DNA of 64,000 nucleotides from Phascolarctos cinereus (lineage: Eukaryota; Chordata; Mammalia; Diprotodontia; Phascolarctidae). Below are positions 11,481 to 23,234 of the stretch, piece by piece (the first letter of the stretch is position 1; each line of letters starts with the position of its first letter). The stretch is taken from the NCBI RefSeq assembly GCF_002099425.1, contig NW_018344160.1:62001-126000 (forward strand). The letters are read 5' to 3'. The notes under the pieces were generated by a model. That model was not told the origin of the DNA. It made no database searches and saw only the letters and a program-made list of their open reading frames with translations. The position numbers and the translations under genes were made by a program.

Positions 11481-12515
11481 TATCTAGGAAAGCAGCTCAC
11501 AAGAGATGATGACAATTCCCTCTGAGCAATAGTAGAATGGTGGAAGACTGGGAGGAGCCCCAGAGGTAGGGTATGCTGAGAAGGTGAGAGTTTCTAGTTT
11601 GATTCCAATCATTTCAAATTAACATCTATTAATTGCCTACCTACTATGCATCAGGTACTCTTTATTTTTAACTTTTTTCACATTAAGCATTTTCACTTTA
11701 GTTATATTGTAAAGAAGAATTAGAAACAATGAGAGTATCCAGAAGAAAGAAGAAACAAAGGAGAGAGAGAGAGAGAATAGTATGCTTTGACCTGCATTCA
11801 AACTCCATACTTTTTTTTTTTTCCGGTTGTGGATGGCAATTTCCACCATGAATTTTTTTTTGGAGTTGTCTTATATACTTGCATTACTGACAAGAGTTCA
11901 GTGTATCAAAGTTAGTAATTGCACAAGATGGCTGTTATTATGTACAATGTTCTCCTGGTTCTGCTCACTTTACTCAGCATCAGTCCATACAAGTCTTTCC
12001 ACTTTTTTCTGAAGTCTGTCTGCTCCTCATTTCCTACAGTACAATAGCATTCCATTACATTCATATGCCACATCTTGTTCAGCTATTCTCCAGTGGATGG
12101 GCATCATCTCAATTTTCAATTCTTGATCACCACAAAAAGAGCTGCTACACATTTTTTTTTCCCTGTGGGTCCTTTTCCCATTTTTATGATCTCTTTGGGA
12201 TACATATCTAAAAGTAGTATTGCTGGGTCAAAGGGTAGGCACAGTTTTATAGCACTATGAGCATAATTCAAAATTGCTGCCAAGAATGTTTGGATCAGAT
12301 CACAACTCCACCAGCAATGAATTAGTGTTCCAATTTTCCCACAGGTTCTCCAACATTTATCATTTTCCTGTTTTGTCATGTTAGTCAATCTAATAGTTTT
12401 GATTTGATACCTCATAATTATTTGAATTTGTATTTCTCTAAACAATAGTGACTTAGAATATTTTTTTCATATTACTATAGATAGCTTTAATTTCTCCATA
12501 TAAAAACTGCTGTTG

Positions 12516-13962
12516 GCCCAGATTCTTTAAATCTAGCCACTGCTCAGATTCTTAAAATCTAGCCAATAGCTCAGTAATGTTCAAATTCCTTAAGAGTCTG
12601 CCAATATGACTGATGTTCTAATAAACCTTATCTTTGGCTGAAAGAACACTTGGGTTGAATTCAATTGGGCAGGACTCATGTGCATGATTTTAGGGTCCCA
12701 ATACCCCCAAACCCCTAAACCTCAATATTTTGGTGGCTTATAAGGGGAAACTGCCTAACATCAAGTTTTTCTGTAGCCAAGACTGGAAGGCATGTGAGCC
12801 TCCACCTCCCCCCTTCTTTCTTGCTCTGCAGTGGGGGTTGCTTTCCTAACACCTAGAAAGGCTTGGAGGTGGTTTTCAGGCACACAGTTATGAGACTGTC
12901 TCACACAAGGCCTGATACTGTCAGCATCTCAGTCTATTGGTTTGGTCTGAGGCTATGGACCTGGGTTAACCTTCCACAATATAGAGGACAAGGATGGATG
13001 CCCTCTTAGTAAGCATACTCCCCATTCTGTAAATTCTCTCAGCACTAGAGAATTGGTAAAACTGCAGGTGCTTTTTGGTTCCCTGAGGATTACTTACTCC
13101 CTTCCCTCTACAACCCTGAATCCTCCTTCATGGAGGTTACAGGTAAAAGTTAGAACAGCAAAAAACATCTTAGTAGATTCTGGGTATGGTTGGAAAACTG
13201 AATTATCTGAAAGCAAACAGAGCTAAAGATGTTTTATGCTGTCATATATGGGCCCTTCAGGCTTTTCTGTCAGGTTTGTGTCTTCCAGAGAATGGGTCAT
13301 TTACCTACAGTTTGTAACAAACAGTGGGTAGCAGCCAATGTCCCACCCTCTATTGTTCCCTGGATGCAGCCTGTGCTTGGCTCCAGTCAACTTCCTCTTT
13401 GGGACCCCTTTGATGCAGGGACAGCTCTGTGACCCTTGCTAGCAGGAAGCAGATTCAGAAGCCAAGACTTTTGCCCCTTATGCCAAAAGAATTTCGGTCC
13501 CATTTGTCTGAGGTGGGAATGATGAGGATGGGCCCCAAAAAGGAAAAAAACCTTGGACTTTCCCACATGGCCAAATCTCTGGAGTTCACCTGAGGGTACA
13601 ATCCTATCAACTGGCCTCTCCTTATCACCCAAGACCAATCTACCTCCAAATGGCCCCTGGACACTTCCTGCCCTTAATCCTATCTAGACTCTATTCTCCC
13701 TTTGCCACTTGGCTCAGGTTCCAGGCTCTTTTTCCCCCCCAGCTTACTGGCTACTCCCATACAGGTCTTCCTTATACCTCTCCTGCAGTCACCCCTAACT
13801 ATTTGGCCACTCATAGATCCCTCTCACAGTCTTTCTATATATAAGGTCCATTTTGTCTCCATTAAGTTGCTCAGATTCTCACAATCTAGCCACTGCTCAG
13901 ATTCTTAAAATCGAGCCAATAGCTCAGTAATGTACAGATTCCTTAAGAGTCTGCACAATATG
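12516..13962 (+). mobile_element. Short gammaretrovirus-like ERV fossil (R-U5-leader-U3-R)
   Basis: Fossil LTR element of the same family as 28573-31545. Parts: R and U5 from about 12516 to 12727 with an AATAAA-type signal, a primer-binding-site-like start at 12728-12751 (TTTTGGTGGCTTATAAGGGG), a leader to about 13187, then U3 beginning TGGTTGGAAAACTG at 13188, a TATA box near 13836, and R to 13962. The internal part is only about 0.45 kb, with no gag, pol or env recognised, so it is a broken, non-autonomous form. Diverged LTR parts suggest a considerable age. Whether it entered as RNA-derived cDNA like the 28573 copy is uncertain. Confidence 0.65.
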
Positions 13963-14688
13963 GGGCAATTTAAGTATTTTATTTCTTCTACTGTTAATCT
14001 GGGTAATTTATATTTTTGAAAACATTTATCCATTTCACTAAGATAATCAAATTTATTGGCATAAAGTTGGGCAAAATAGCTCCTAATTATTGTTTTAATT
14101 TTCTCTTCATTGATGATGAATTCACTCTTTTCATTTTTGATACTGGAAATTTGGTTTCCTTCTTTTTTTTTTTAATCTAATTAATTAAATATTTATCTAC
14201 TTCATTGGTTTTTCATAAAACCAGATCTTAATTTTATTTATTAGTTAAATGGCTTTCTTAATTTCAATTTTATTAATCTCTCCTTTGGTTTTCAGAATTT
14301 CTAATTGGTTATTTAATCTGGAATTTTTAATTTGTTCTATTACTAGCTTTTTAGTTGCATGCCAATTTATTGACCTCCTCTTTCTCTGTTTTATAGAGAT
14401 AAACTTCCCTAAGAAGTTTCACTTTCACAGCATCCCATAAGTTTTGGTATGTTGTCTCATTATGGTCACTCTCTTGGATGAAGTTATCGATTGTTTCTAT
14501 GTTTTGTTTTTTTGACCCACTCATTCTTTAGGATTAGATTGTTTAGCTTCTAATTGTTTTCTAGTCTTTCAATGGCCCGTTTTTACATGTAATATTTATT
14601 GCATCATGATCTGAAAGGGATACATTTAATATTCTGCCTTTCTGCATTGGATTTTGAGGGTTTTGAGACCTAATAGGTGGTAATTTTG

Positions 14689-14710
14689 TGTGTGTGTGTG
14701 TGTGTGTGTG
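14689..14710. repeat. (GT)n microsatellite
   Basis: GT dinucleotide run within antisense L1 ORF2 DNA. Confidence 0.9.
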
Positions 14711-14900
14711 GGGATGTGGATGTGGGTGCTTTGTACTACTGGATAAATGGTATCTTCCTTTCTGTCCCCATTCAGTTTTCTCCAGAGGTCTATTATATCT
14801 AAATTTTCAGTAATTCTATTTACCTCCTTATCTTCATTCTTGTTTATTTTATGGTTAGATTTATCTAGTTCTGAGAAAGGGAGGTTGAGTTGTTCACTAA

Positions 14901-15995
14901 AAATTCAGTGAAATACAGGACTTTCAAGCATTCCTGATGAAAAGACCAGAGCTGAAAAGAAAATTTGACTTTCAAATACAAGACTTAAGAGAAACGTGAA
15001 GAGGTAAACAGGGAAGATAAATCATAAGAGACTTATTAAGGTTGAACTGTTTACATTGTACATGGAAAGGGGATATTTGTAACTCATGAGTCCTTTTTCA
15101 GTGTTATAGTAGTTGAAGGGAAAAAATTATATGTATGTGTGGATAGATAGATAGATAGAAAAAAATAGATGGCACAGGGTGAGTTGAAGAGGAAGGGGTG
15201 ATATCTGAAGAATAAAATTAAGGGGTGAGAGAGGATTATATGAGAGAAGGAGAAAGGGAGAAGTAGAATGGGGTAAATTATCTCACATAAAACACAGAAG
15301 AAAAGACTTCTACAGTGCAGGAGAAGTGGGGGGAGGTGAGAGGGAATGAGTGAACCTTATTCTCATTGGATTTGGCTTAGGGAGGGAATAACATACACAC
15401 TCAATTAGGTCTGGAAATCTATCTTACCCTAAAGGGAAATGGGGAGGGGGAAATGGACAAAACAGCAGGAAGATGATAGAGGGGAGGGCAGATTGGGGAA
15501 GGGGGTAATAAGAAGCAAATACTTCTAAGGATGGGCAGAATCAAAAGAGAGAATAGAATAAATGGGGGGCAGGATAGGATGAAGGGAAACATACCTAGTT
15601 TTTCACAACATGACTACTATGGAAGTATTTTGCATGACTACACATGTATAACCTATATTGAGTTGGTTGTCTTCCCAATGTGGGTGGGTGGGGAGGGAGG
15701 AAGGGAGAAAATTGGAAGCCAAAATTTTAAAAACAAAAGTTAAAAAAAATTGTTTTCACATGCAACTGGGAAATAAGATATACAGGAAATGGAGTATAGA
15801 AAGCTATCCTGCACTAAAGGAAAATAGATGGGGAAGGGAATAAGAGAAGCAGGGGAGAGATAGAAAGGATGACAGATTAGGAAAAGGGGTACTCAGAATG
15901 CATACCATCTTGAGGTGGGGGGGAGGGATGAGATGGGGAGAAAATTTGGAACTCAAAATCTTGTGGAAGTGAATGTTGAAAACTAAAAATAAATT
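14901..15995 (+). mobile_element. Half-LINE fragment, 5'-truncated in ORF1, copy 2
   Basis: Starts at the last codons of ORF1 (AGGACTTTCAAGCATTCCTGATG; FDFQIQDL) and then gives the inter-ORF spacer with a short GATA run (15142-15165), the shared ORF2-deletion junction at about 15600 (ACCTAGTTTTTCACAAC), 3'UTR module A (to about 15730), module B, and the GAATGTTGAAAACTAAAAATAAATT end. A degenerate GAAT repeat and a SINE follow directly. No TSD could be assigned. Confidence 0.8.
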
Positions 15996-16030
15996 AATGA
16001 GTGAATGAATGAATGAATGAATTTATTCAT

Positions 16031-16169
16031 TTTTGGTTAGACAATGGGGTTAAATGACTTGCCCAGGGTCACACAGCTAGTAAGTGTTATGTTTCTGAGT
16101 CTGGATTTGAACTCAGGTCCTCCAGAATCCAGGGCTGCTGCTCTATCCACTGTGTCACCTAGTTGCCCC
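16031..16169 (-). mobile_element. tRNA-derived short SINE, antisense
   Basis: Reverse complement of the GGGCAACTAGGTGACACAG head through the CAATT-type tail. It lies just beyond the half-LINE end, after a GAATGAAT tract. B-box GAGTTCAAATC is recognisable. Confidence 0.85.
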
Positions 16170-16195
16170 TAAACAAATTAATTAAAAAGAAAAGA

Positions 16196-16462
16196 AATTA
16201 TTAAGAAAAACTGCTCTGATATTTTATAATCAGAGGGTAAAATAGAAATTGAAAGGATCCACCAATCACCTCCTGAAAGAGATCAGCAAAGGGAAAATCA
16301 TAGAAATACTATAGGCAAATTCCAGAGTTCCCAGGTCAAGGAGAAAATAAACAGCCAGAAAGAAACTATTCAAGTGTTGTGAAATACTATCAGTACAACA
16401 CAAGATTTAGCAGCTTCTACCTTATGTGATTAGAGGTCTTGGAATATGATATTCCAGAGGTG
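16196..16462 (+). pseudogene. L1 ORF1 fragment
   Basis: Encodes, with breaks, 'EGKIEIERIHQSPPERDQQR', 'KFQSSQVKEKI' and 'TTQDLAAST', which is the middle of L1 ORF1p ahead of its C-terminal domain. It stops at the AATATGATATTCCAGAGG codons, roughly where the fragment at 14901 would take over, but the order on the chromosome is reversed. It could be one half-LINE rearranged by recombination, or a separate remnant. Confidence 0.65.
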
Positions 16463-16464
16463 AT

Positions 16465-16720
16465 TCTAGGTGATAACTAACATTTATAACTTAGGTTTTT
16501 AATGTGGTTTGCATACATTCTGTCATTGGATCTCTTAGTAATCCTAGGAGGAAAATGCCTTTATTAATCCTGTTTTACAGATAAAGAATTTGAGGCTAAA
16601 TGAGGATTTGTGACTTACTCAATCCCACAGTTAATAAATATCTCTGAGGCAGAATTCAAACTCAGGTCTTTCTGACATCAATTTCAGCACTTCTGCTGAA
16701 GTTTTATGTAAAACTCCAAC
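16465..16720 (-). mobile_element. MIR/THER-type CORE-SINE, antisense
   Basis: Shows the antisense CORE-SINE order: CTAACATTTAT, 'TCTTAGTAATCCTAGGAGG', 'CTGTTTTACAGATAAAGAA', 'CACAGTTAATAAAT', 'TTCAAACTCAGGTCTTTCTGAC'. Ancient and diverged. Confidence 0.75.
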
Positions 16721-17787
16721 AGTCTTACACAAGGCTGCATAAATCTATTTCTTTGGCAATACATGTTTTAACCTCATCATCTGTATGTATATCCCTGAAA
16801 AGTGTATTGTCAAGGTAAGTGAACTTATCCATGGTATTCAAAATTTCTCTATATGAATGATATGGTGCTGGATGGTAAAACACCTGTATTTCTTGTTGTT
16901 AATTTTTAGGCCAAAATTAGCACAGGCAGCAGAGAATCAATCCATACTTTGCTGCATTTCAGCTTCAGAGGCTGCATTGAGTACAAAATCATCTGCAAAG
17001 AAAAAATCAATTTTCTCCCTCTACTTTAGTCTTGGCTTACAGTCTTTTCAAGTTCAATACCTCAGTATTTGAGAGGCTCCAAAGGAAAGTAATGGAGAAA
17101 AGAGGTATTAAGCTGTCTATCAGAATGAAGGTCTAAAGAGCCATTGTGCTGACCTGATTGGTGTATCCCTGTGAAACCTGGACAGTCTATCAGTGCCATG
17201 TCAGGAAACTGAATTACTTCCATTTGAGTTGTCTTAGGAATATTGTGAAGATCATCTAGCAAGATAAAGTACCAGACACTGAGACCCTTTCTGAAGTTAA
17301 ACTCCCAAGAATTCAAACCCTACTGCAGATAGCACAACTCCAATGAGCTGGCCACATTGTTCAAATGACAAATATACTTTTGCCTAAGAGAATATTTTAT
17401 TCAGAACTCACGCAAGGCAGGCACTCATATGTTGGTCAGAAGAAGTGATACAAGAACACTCTCCAGGTGTCTATGAAGAATTGAGGCATTGATTATGAGA
17501 CATGGGAGACACTGGCAAGGGACTGCCCAGCATGGCATCTCTGCATCAAAGAAGTGCCTGTGCATTATGAGCAAAACAAAATTGCAGTGGCTCAAAAGAA
17601 ATGTGAGCTGTGTAAATTTAGAGAAATAATCACTCCAAATGTACATATAGACTATTTCTGCCAGACTTGTGGTAGAGCCCTCTGAGTTCATATTGGTCTT
17701 ATCAGTCACAGTCACACATGTTGTACCTTGACTTCAACATAGTGATGCCATTTTGGTCCTCTTCAAGAACAAAGGACAACAAACAAC
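16721..17787 (+). mobile_element. Second 5'-inverted non-L1 LINE copy
   Basis: Same family as 2396-3837. 16721-17057 is inverted: on the minus strand it reads FNLK..AKTKVEGE, FADDFVLNAASEAEMQ (the RT 'ADD' catalytic motif), FSAACANFGLKIN, and DKFTYL..RDIHTDDEV. 17059-17787 is in sense and encodes FERLQRKVMEKRGIKLS, PCETWTVYQCHVRKLNYFHLS, and a C-terminal C-x2-C...H zinc-finger-like end (YFCQTCGRALxVHIGLISHSHT), then a non-poly(A) 3' end (GGACAACAAACAAC). Frames are broken by several stops. The inner junction again lies beside the LQRKV codons, as in the other copy. Confidence 0.8.
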
Positions 17788-17865
17788 TAAACATAATTAC
17801 ATATTGTTACATATCTTATATTTTGCAAAAATACTAACTAGAATGTGAAAGAGGTACAGTACAGA

Positions 17866-18045
17866 AGCTTAGAATCAGGAAGTTGACATCCAAACTCTGG
17901 CACTTACTATCTGTGTGATCCCTAGGCAAGTTATCTAATCTCTGAGTAGCTCAGTCAGCTCCCTAGGATTTACCTACCAAGGCACAGATAGGTGGAAATG
18001 TGCTTTGGTGGTGGGAATTTCTACCATGATGAAATCACATATCCT
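17866..18045 (+). mobile_element. CORE-SINE (MIR3/THER-like), sense
   Basis: Contains 'CTGGCACTTACTATCTGTGTG' and 'CTAGGCAAGTTATCTAATC', the typical CORE-SINE centre, followed by a marsupial-type 3' part ending near 'TGATGAAATCACATATCC'. Confidence 0.65.
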
Positions 18046-19134
18046 TTGTGGAGCCTGTATTTCACTAGAAAGTGTTTTTTTCTATTCAGGTGCCAAATTA
18101 ATTGTTTATCAGCCTTTCGAAATGACTGATTTCTATACGATTAATGAGGTTGATTGTACTGTACTATACTTCTGCTATTAAGATGTCTATAGACACTAGA
18201 AAGATTGTTTCTTTATGCAGTGTTTCCCAATATATGAAAATTGAACAGATAAAGGTGATATTTGATTTCAAATGAAACTATTGATTATAGCTTAACCATT
18301 TACACATATCAAATAATCTGGGTTTTGTATTATCTATATCTCATCTGTCTACACTCAAAGCTTGAGAGGAGAAACAAAATAAAGTGTAATTCAATCCATT
18401 GATAATGTCAATTGTTTGCACTCCACATAAAATTAGAAATGTTAATGTGTAAAATTTTAATCTCAAAATTTCAATAAGAGAAGAGAGATAGTATGATGTA
18501 TTATACTTACCACAGTACTGAAAGACAGATTATGTATATTCAATATCATGTCTCTTCCAGTATTTAGCTACATGACTTGAAGTAAGTCATTTAAGGAAAA
18601 TTTTGAGGAAGGTGACTGGACATAAAGACATGCTAGAGCAGATAAGTCAGGCTGATTACAGTACCAAGAAAAAAGGTCATGTACTATTTTACATGCACCA
18701 TGAAAAAAGCAACTATTTCCTCAAATTTCTTCTCACTGTCTATCCCAAAATATTATGATATAATTTGGTCTTTAATCACCAAAATATTTCAAGTAATTCT
18801 AATAGTTTATAGCATGTAGCACAAATAGAAGTAGATTAAGTTCTACTAAATATAGCCTTTTATATCTATCCTTTTCTGAAATCTTCTTTCTGTAGCTCCC
18901 CTACCTCCATCTGAACTTTGGTTGTTTTCAGTAGGTTCCTGAGCAACATGAAGTAACAGCTAGAGGTAAAGGGGGAGTGGAAGACACACAGACAGGCAGG
19001 TAGACATTTGTGATCCTAGCCCTAGAGTATTAAGTAAAACAAGAGAAAGATTCATGATCTTTGTGTCATCCTCATTTTTTTTCCTTCTTGTGCATTTTCT
19101 ACAATCAGTTTAGTAATTATAGATTACTTTTATC
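18046..19134. other. No recognised feature
   Basis: AT-rich sequence with no convincing open frame or repeat family recognised. Probably unique intergenic DNA. Confidence 0.5.
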
Positions 19135-19297
19135 TGACCTCTTCTGTCCACTCAGCCTTACAGTTCAGGACTTTAGAACCTCTCAGCTAGACTAAAAGAA
19201 TAGTTTCTTATTACGTATACCTGTTTCAAGATATATCCTCCTCTAATCCATCCTCCAAATAGGGGCCAAATTCCTAAAAGTCTGATGTGAACCTGTC

Positions 19298-19332
<35 letters not shown>

Positions 19333-19825
19333 AAATAGTCTTATTGGTTTCACTCACTGACTCTGAGATACAGACTTTTCAACCTGGCATTTTAAGTCTT
19401 CCACAATAATCCTTATTTCATAATAATCCTTTTCTCACACTCTCCCAAATGGTCTGATATGTGTTCCCTTTATACAACATTTTATTTTTCATTTTCACTT
19501 TTCAAAGTGACTCCATGTCCTTGGAATGTATACCGTTTCCTTAGCTCTGTCTAGTATAATTTCCAAATTCTTTCAAAGCCAGCTTAAGTTCCTTCTGCTA
19601 CATGAGACATTTCTTTATCTCTCTATTTACCAGTATTCTTTTCCCCTTAAAAGTAATTTCTATTGTTTTGAATATGTTTTAGATTTACTTACCTATGTAC
19701 ATTTTGCATTTCTCTAATATAATGTAAATTCCTGCAGTTTATTGCCTTTTTTTCTTTATGTCCATAGCATCCAGCACACTGCTTTGCATTTAGTGGTTGA
19801 GCAACATTGATTTAAATGTACTTTG
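19135..19825 (+). mobile_element. L2 LINE 3' half, sense
   Basis: The L2 3' order is recognisable: 'AGAACCTCTCAGCTAGACTA', 'TAATCCATCCTCCAAATAG', 'CTGGCATTTTAAGTCTTCCAC', 'TGTCCTTGGAATGTATACC', 'CAGCTTAAGTTCCTTCTGCT', 'ATGTAAATTCCTGCAG', 'CCATAGCATCCAGCACACTG'. An (AC)n run interrupts it at 19300. Strongly diverged, no open frame. Confidence 0.7.
19300..19330. repeat. (AC)n microsatellite
   Basis: Pure AC dinucleotide run within the L2 remnant. Confidence 0.95.
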
Positions 19826-20735
19826 GAATGTGGAATTAATTAAAATAATTTTCAGAAAAAATGTTTGTTAAGAAAAAAAATATCCAATTGAGATTCAAAG
19901 GATTGGTATCACCTCCCCCAAAACCTCTTTTCTAACTTTGAATTTCCAATAAACAATATTTACTTTTATAAATCTTCTCCCTTTTACTATTTATCCTGAG
20001 AATTTGCCAGGTAGTGTGTCTTTGGTTCTAATAAGGGAAAATGTAAGGGATAAAGATTGATTAAAGTGAGACATTTTCATTTACATGCATATGTAATGGA
20101 AGAAGAAATGGTAGGAGGAGCCACAAAAATTAGTTTAAGCTGGAAATATCTGAGTCTCTTTATAAGTAATGTAATGTCTGTTTTGGTAAAGAAACGGTTT
20201 ATAGCTAGTGATAATGTGAAACATTCTACACAAATCTCCATGTAATGTATAATTTTACAGGAAAAAAAAATCATTCCACATATGGTATTTATACTTCAAT
20301 TTACTAGATTGAAAATGATATTATATATGCTTTTCTTCTTAAACTACATTAGTTTCTAATTCTTAGAAGAATTACAATTAACTTTATAAGCAGGAATATA
20401 TTAATCCTCATTATATCAACATTTGGCCAAGTTAATAGACCCAAGATTGCCTTCCTACATCATCTAAAGTTACTGAATAATAATTCAAACTTCTTAATTT
20501 TCAGCAGTGTTGACTTGGCCTGATTTAAAAAAAATGAATTTTCCCATGGCTGATGAGAAATGTTAAAGGAGGACAGTGCAGGGTCTTGTATGAGCACAAA
20601 TTCCTTTAAGTTGCATAGAACACAGAAAAGATATTACCAGGGGAAAATGAAAAATAACAATTACTTATAGAAAGAAAAATTAATACAATTATTTTAAAAT
20701 TTAGCAACAGAATTCCTAGCTGAAGGTGTATATAC
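19826..20735. other. No recognised feature
   Basis: AT-rich, no gene or repeat family recognised. Confidence 0.5.
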
Positions 20736-20805
20736 ACATATGCATTATGTGTGTGTGTATACATATACACACACACACACATATACAGATGTGTGTGTGT
20801 GTTTG
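20736..20805. repeat. (TATG/TG/AC)n compound microsatellite
   Basis: Alternating TGTG, TATA and ACAC blocks. Partly self-complementary, giving spurious open frames on both strands. Confidence 0.85.
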
Positions 20806-21469
20806 AAATATTCAATTCAGTCCCTTAAAAAGCTAATAAGTAAATACTTATGTTCACAGTACCAAGATAGGCTCTGTGAGATCTACAATGAATCAAAAAC
20901 AGATTAAAACTCAAGAAGCTTATAATCTAATAGAAAAGATAAGACAGGCAAAGCTGAGATGGTGGTATAAAAGCAGTGATTTCTTGAGCTCTCTGACAAT
21001 CCCCTCCAAATATCTGTAAAAATGACTCTAAATAAGTTCTAGAACAGCAGAACCCACAAAAAGGCAGAATGAAAAAAATTTCCAGCCGAAGACAACTCGG
21101 ACAGTTGATAAGGAAGGCCCATTGTGCCAGGCTGGGAGAAGACTGTGGTTCAGCCTGGGTTGTGCAGTCAAAGATGGGACCCCAGGAAACCTGGAGCAGG
21201 CCTGAATCACAGACATCTGTGGTGGTTTTTAGACTTTTCAACCCCAAAATGCAAAGACAATTTAGAAGGTCGGGAGGAAAGGTCTGTCAGACCTGGGTAA
21301 GAGAGGACTATGGTATGGCCCCAGCCCTGCTACATTTCTGGGATGGTGGTGGCAGCAGCTGCTTCCATAGCTCTTGGCCCACAGAAAGTGGGGGGATTGA
21401 GTGGCTGATGAGAGAGGGGTTGGAGGGATTTTTTTGCTGGCACTGAGGCAGGATTCTCTTCTTTGTCCA

Positions 21470-21684
21470 TGCTTGGATCATCAAGGGATCAGAATATGAT
21501 ATTCCAGAGATTAAAGGAGCTAAGATTAAAACCAAGAATCACCTACCTAGCAAAACTGAGTATAATCCTTCAGGGAGAAAAATGGACATTCAGCAAAATA
21601 GAAGACTTCAAAGCATTCTTGATTAAAAGAACAGAGCTGAATAGAAAATTTGACTTTCAAATACAAGACTCAAGAGAAGCATGA
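21470..21684 (+). pseudogene. L1 ORF1 C-terminal remnant in copy 3
   Basis: Encodes the ORF1p C-terminal domain only (LRLKPRITYLAKLSIILQ, FLIKRTELNRKFDFQIQDSREA). The coiled coil and RRM are lost by a deletion of about 1 kb, so no functional ORF1p is possible. Confidence 0.8.
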
Positions 21685-22401
21685 AAGGTAAACAAGAAAG
21701 AAATATCAAAATAGACTAATTAAAATTTAACTATTCACAATCCTATATGGAAAAATGAAATTTGTAATTCATGAGACCTTTCTCAGTATCAGGGTAGTTG
21801 GAGGGAATGCATATATATAGACAGACAACACAGAATGAATTGAATATGAAGGAATGATATCTAAAAATAAAATTAAGGGGTGAGAACATTGTACTGGGAG
21901 AAGGAGAAAGGGAGTGGTAGAATTGGTAAATTATCTCACATAAAAGAAGCAAGAAACTTTTTACAGTGGAGGGGAAGAACGGGAGGAGAGAGGGAATGAA
22001 TGGATCTTACTCTCATCATATTTGGCTTAAGGAGGGAATAACATACACACTCAATTGAGTATGGATATCTATCTTACTCTATAGAAAAATAGGGGGGAAG
22101 GGGATAAGGGAGAGGTGGAAGATAGTAGGGAATGCAGATTGGGAAAGGAGGTAATCAGAAGCAAACACTTTTGAGAAGGAGCAGGGTAAAAGAAAAGAGT
22201 AGAATAAATGGGGAAGGGGCAGGATAGTTTGGAGGGAAATATAGTTAGTCTTTCACAACATGACTATTATGGAAGTGTTTTGACTGACTACACATGTGTA
22301 ACCTATATTGAATTGCTTGTCTTCTCAATGAGGGTGGGTGGGGAGGGAGGAAGGGAGAAAATTTGGAACTCAAAGTTTAAAAAACAAATGTTGGGGCGGA
22401 G

Positions 22402-22411
22402 CCAAGATGGC
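22402..22411 (+). promoter_or_regulatory. YY1-type site at half-LINE 5' end
   Basis: CCAAGATGGC, nine bases inside the 5' end of copy 4. Position and sequence resemble the YY1 site at the start of human L1. Confidence 0.5.
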
Positions 22412-22829
22412 AGAGTGAAAGCAGTGACTTGCTTGAGCTCTTCCCCAAACCCCTTCAAATACTCATAAAAAAATGGCTCTAAGCAAATTCTGAAGCTGCA
22501 GAACCCACAAAAAGACAGAGTGAAACAAATTTCCAGCCCAAGACAAACTGGATGATTGATCAGAAAGGTGTATCATGCCAGGCTGGGAACGCAGCACAAT
22601 GTGGGCATGCAGGCCTCAGTGAACCTGAAGCAGGCCTCAGAGGACTGAATCACAGGCAGCTGTGGAGGTTTCCAGACTCCTCAACCCATAATGCCAAAGA
22701 CAAATTAGAAGGTCAGTGGGAAAAGCCTGTTTCTGTCGGTGTTGAGACAGGAAGGTGGGGTTTCAGCTTCATTCCCCAAAAGTGTGGCCCTGGGGGGGGG
22801 CAGCTGCTTCCCAAGCTTCCAACCCATAG

Positions 22830-23093
22830 ACTGAGGGGGAATCTAGTGGCTGGTCAGAGAGGGATTGCAGGGATCTCTTTGTCAGTGCTGAGGCAGGAAT
22901 CTCTTGCTTTGCCCGTTTTTGGATGTGGGTCACAGTTCTGGGTGGCAGTGCTGGGGTGAGGAGGAACGCTTGTTTGGTGGAGCTTGTAGTGGCTGTGGAG
23001 AGAAACCTTTCCTCACAGTTACAGGACAGAAAGGAATACTTGTGGTTGCAGGTCAGGAAAGGAGTAAACACCTCGCCCTTATCATACACTTGA
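22830..23093 (+). other. Open frame in half-LINE 5'UTR, copy 4
   Basis: 88-codon open stretch upstream of ORF1 with 'SGWSERDCRDLFVSAEAGIS', 'WMWVTVLGG' and 'GVRRNACLVELVVAVE'. It is in the same frame as the open stretches at 6306-6821 (-) and 60715-60954 (+). There is no recognised domain; translation is unproven. Confidence 0.3.
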
Positions 23094-23234
23094 GAACTGA
23101 AAATTTACAGGTCCTACAAGTATCTCTAAAAATAGCTGTACAGACCCCTGAAGCTTGGGACAGTACATTCTCCACACTGGAAGCAGATTCTTAACATAAC
23201 AAAGAGTTTAATACTCAAGTAATTGGCCGGGATC

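Larger units (their letters stand above)
11659..14900 (-). mobile_element. Antisense L1 interrupted by a short ERV
   Basis: Pieces at 11659-12515 (3'UTR and ORF2 C-terminal coding DNA) and 13963-14900 (ORF2 upstream part, RT to endonuclease region) match the same-strand L1 at 47405-53116. The ERV at 12516-13962 lies between them. About 1.9 kb of ORF2 that should connect the two pieces is missing, so either a deletion accompanied the ERV insertion or the two pieces came from different copies. Coding frames are broken. The 5' side stops at about 14900, where a half-LINE fragment begins. Confidence 0.75.
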
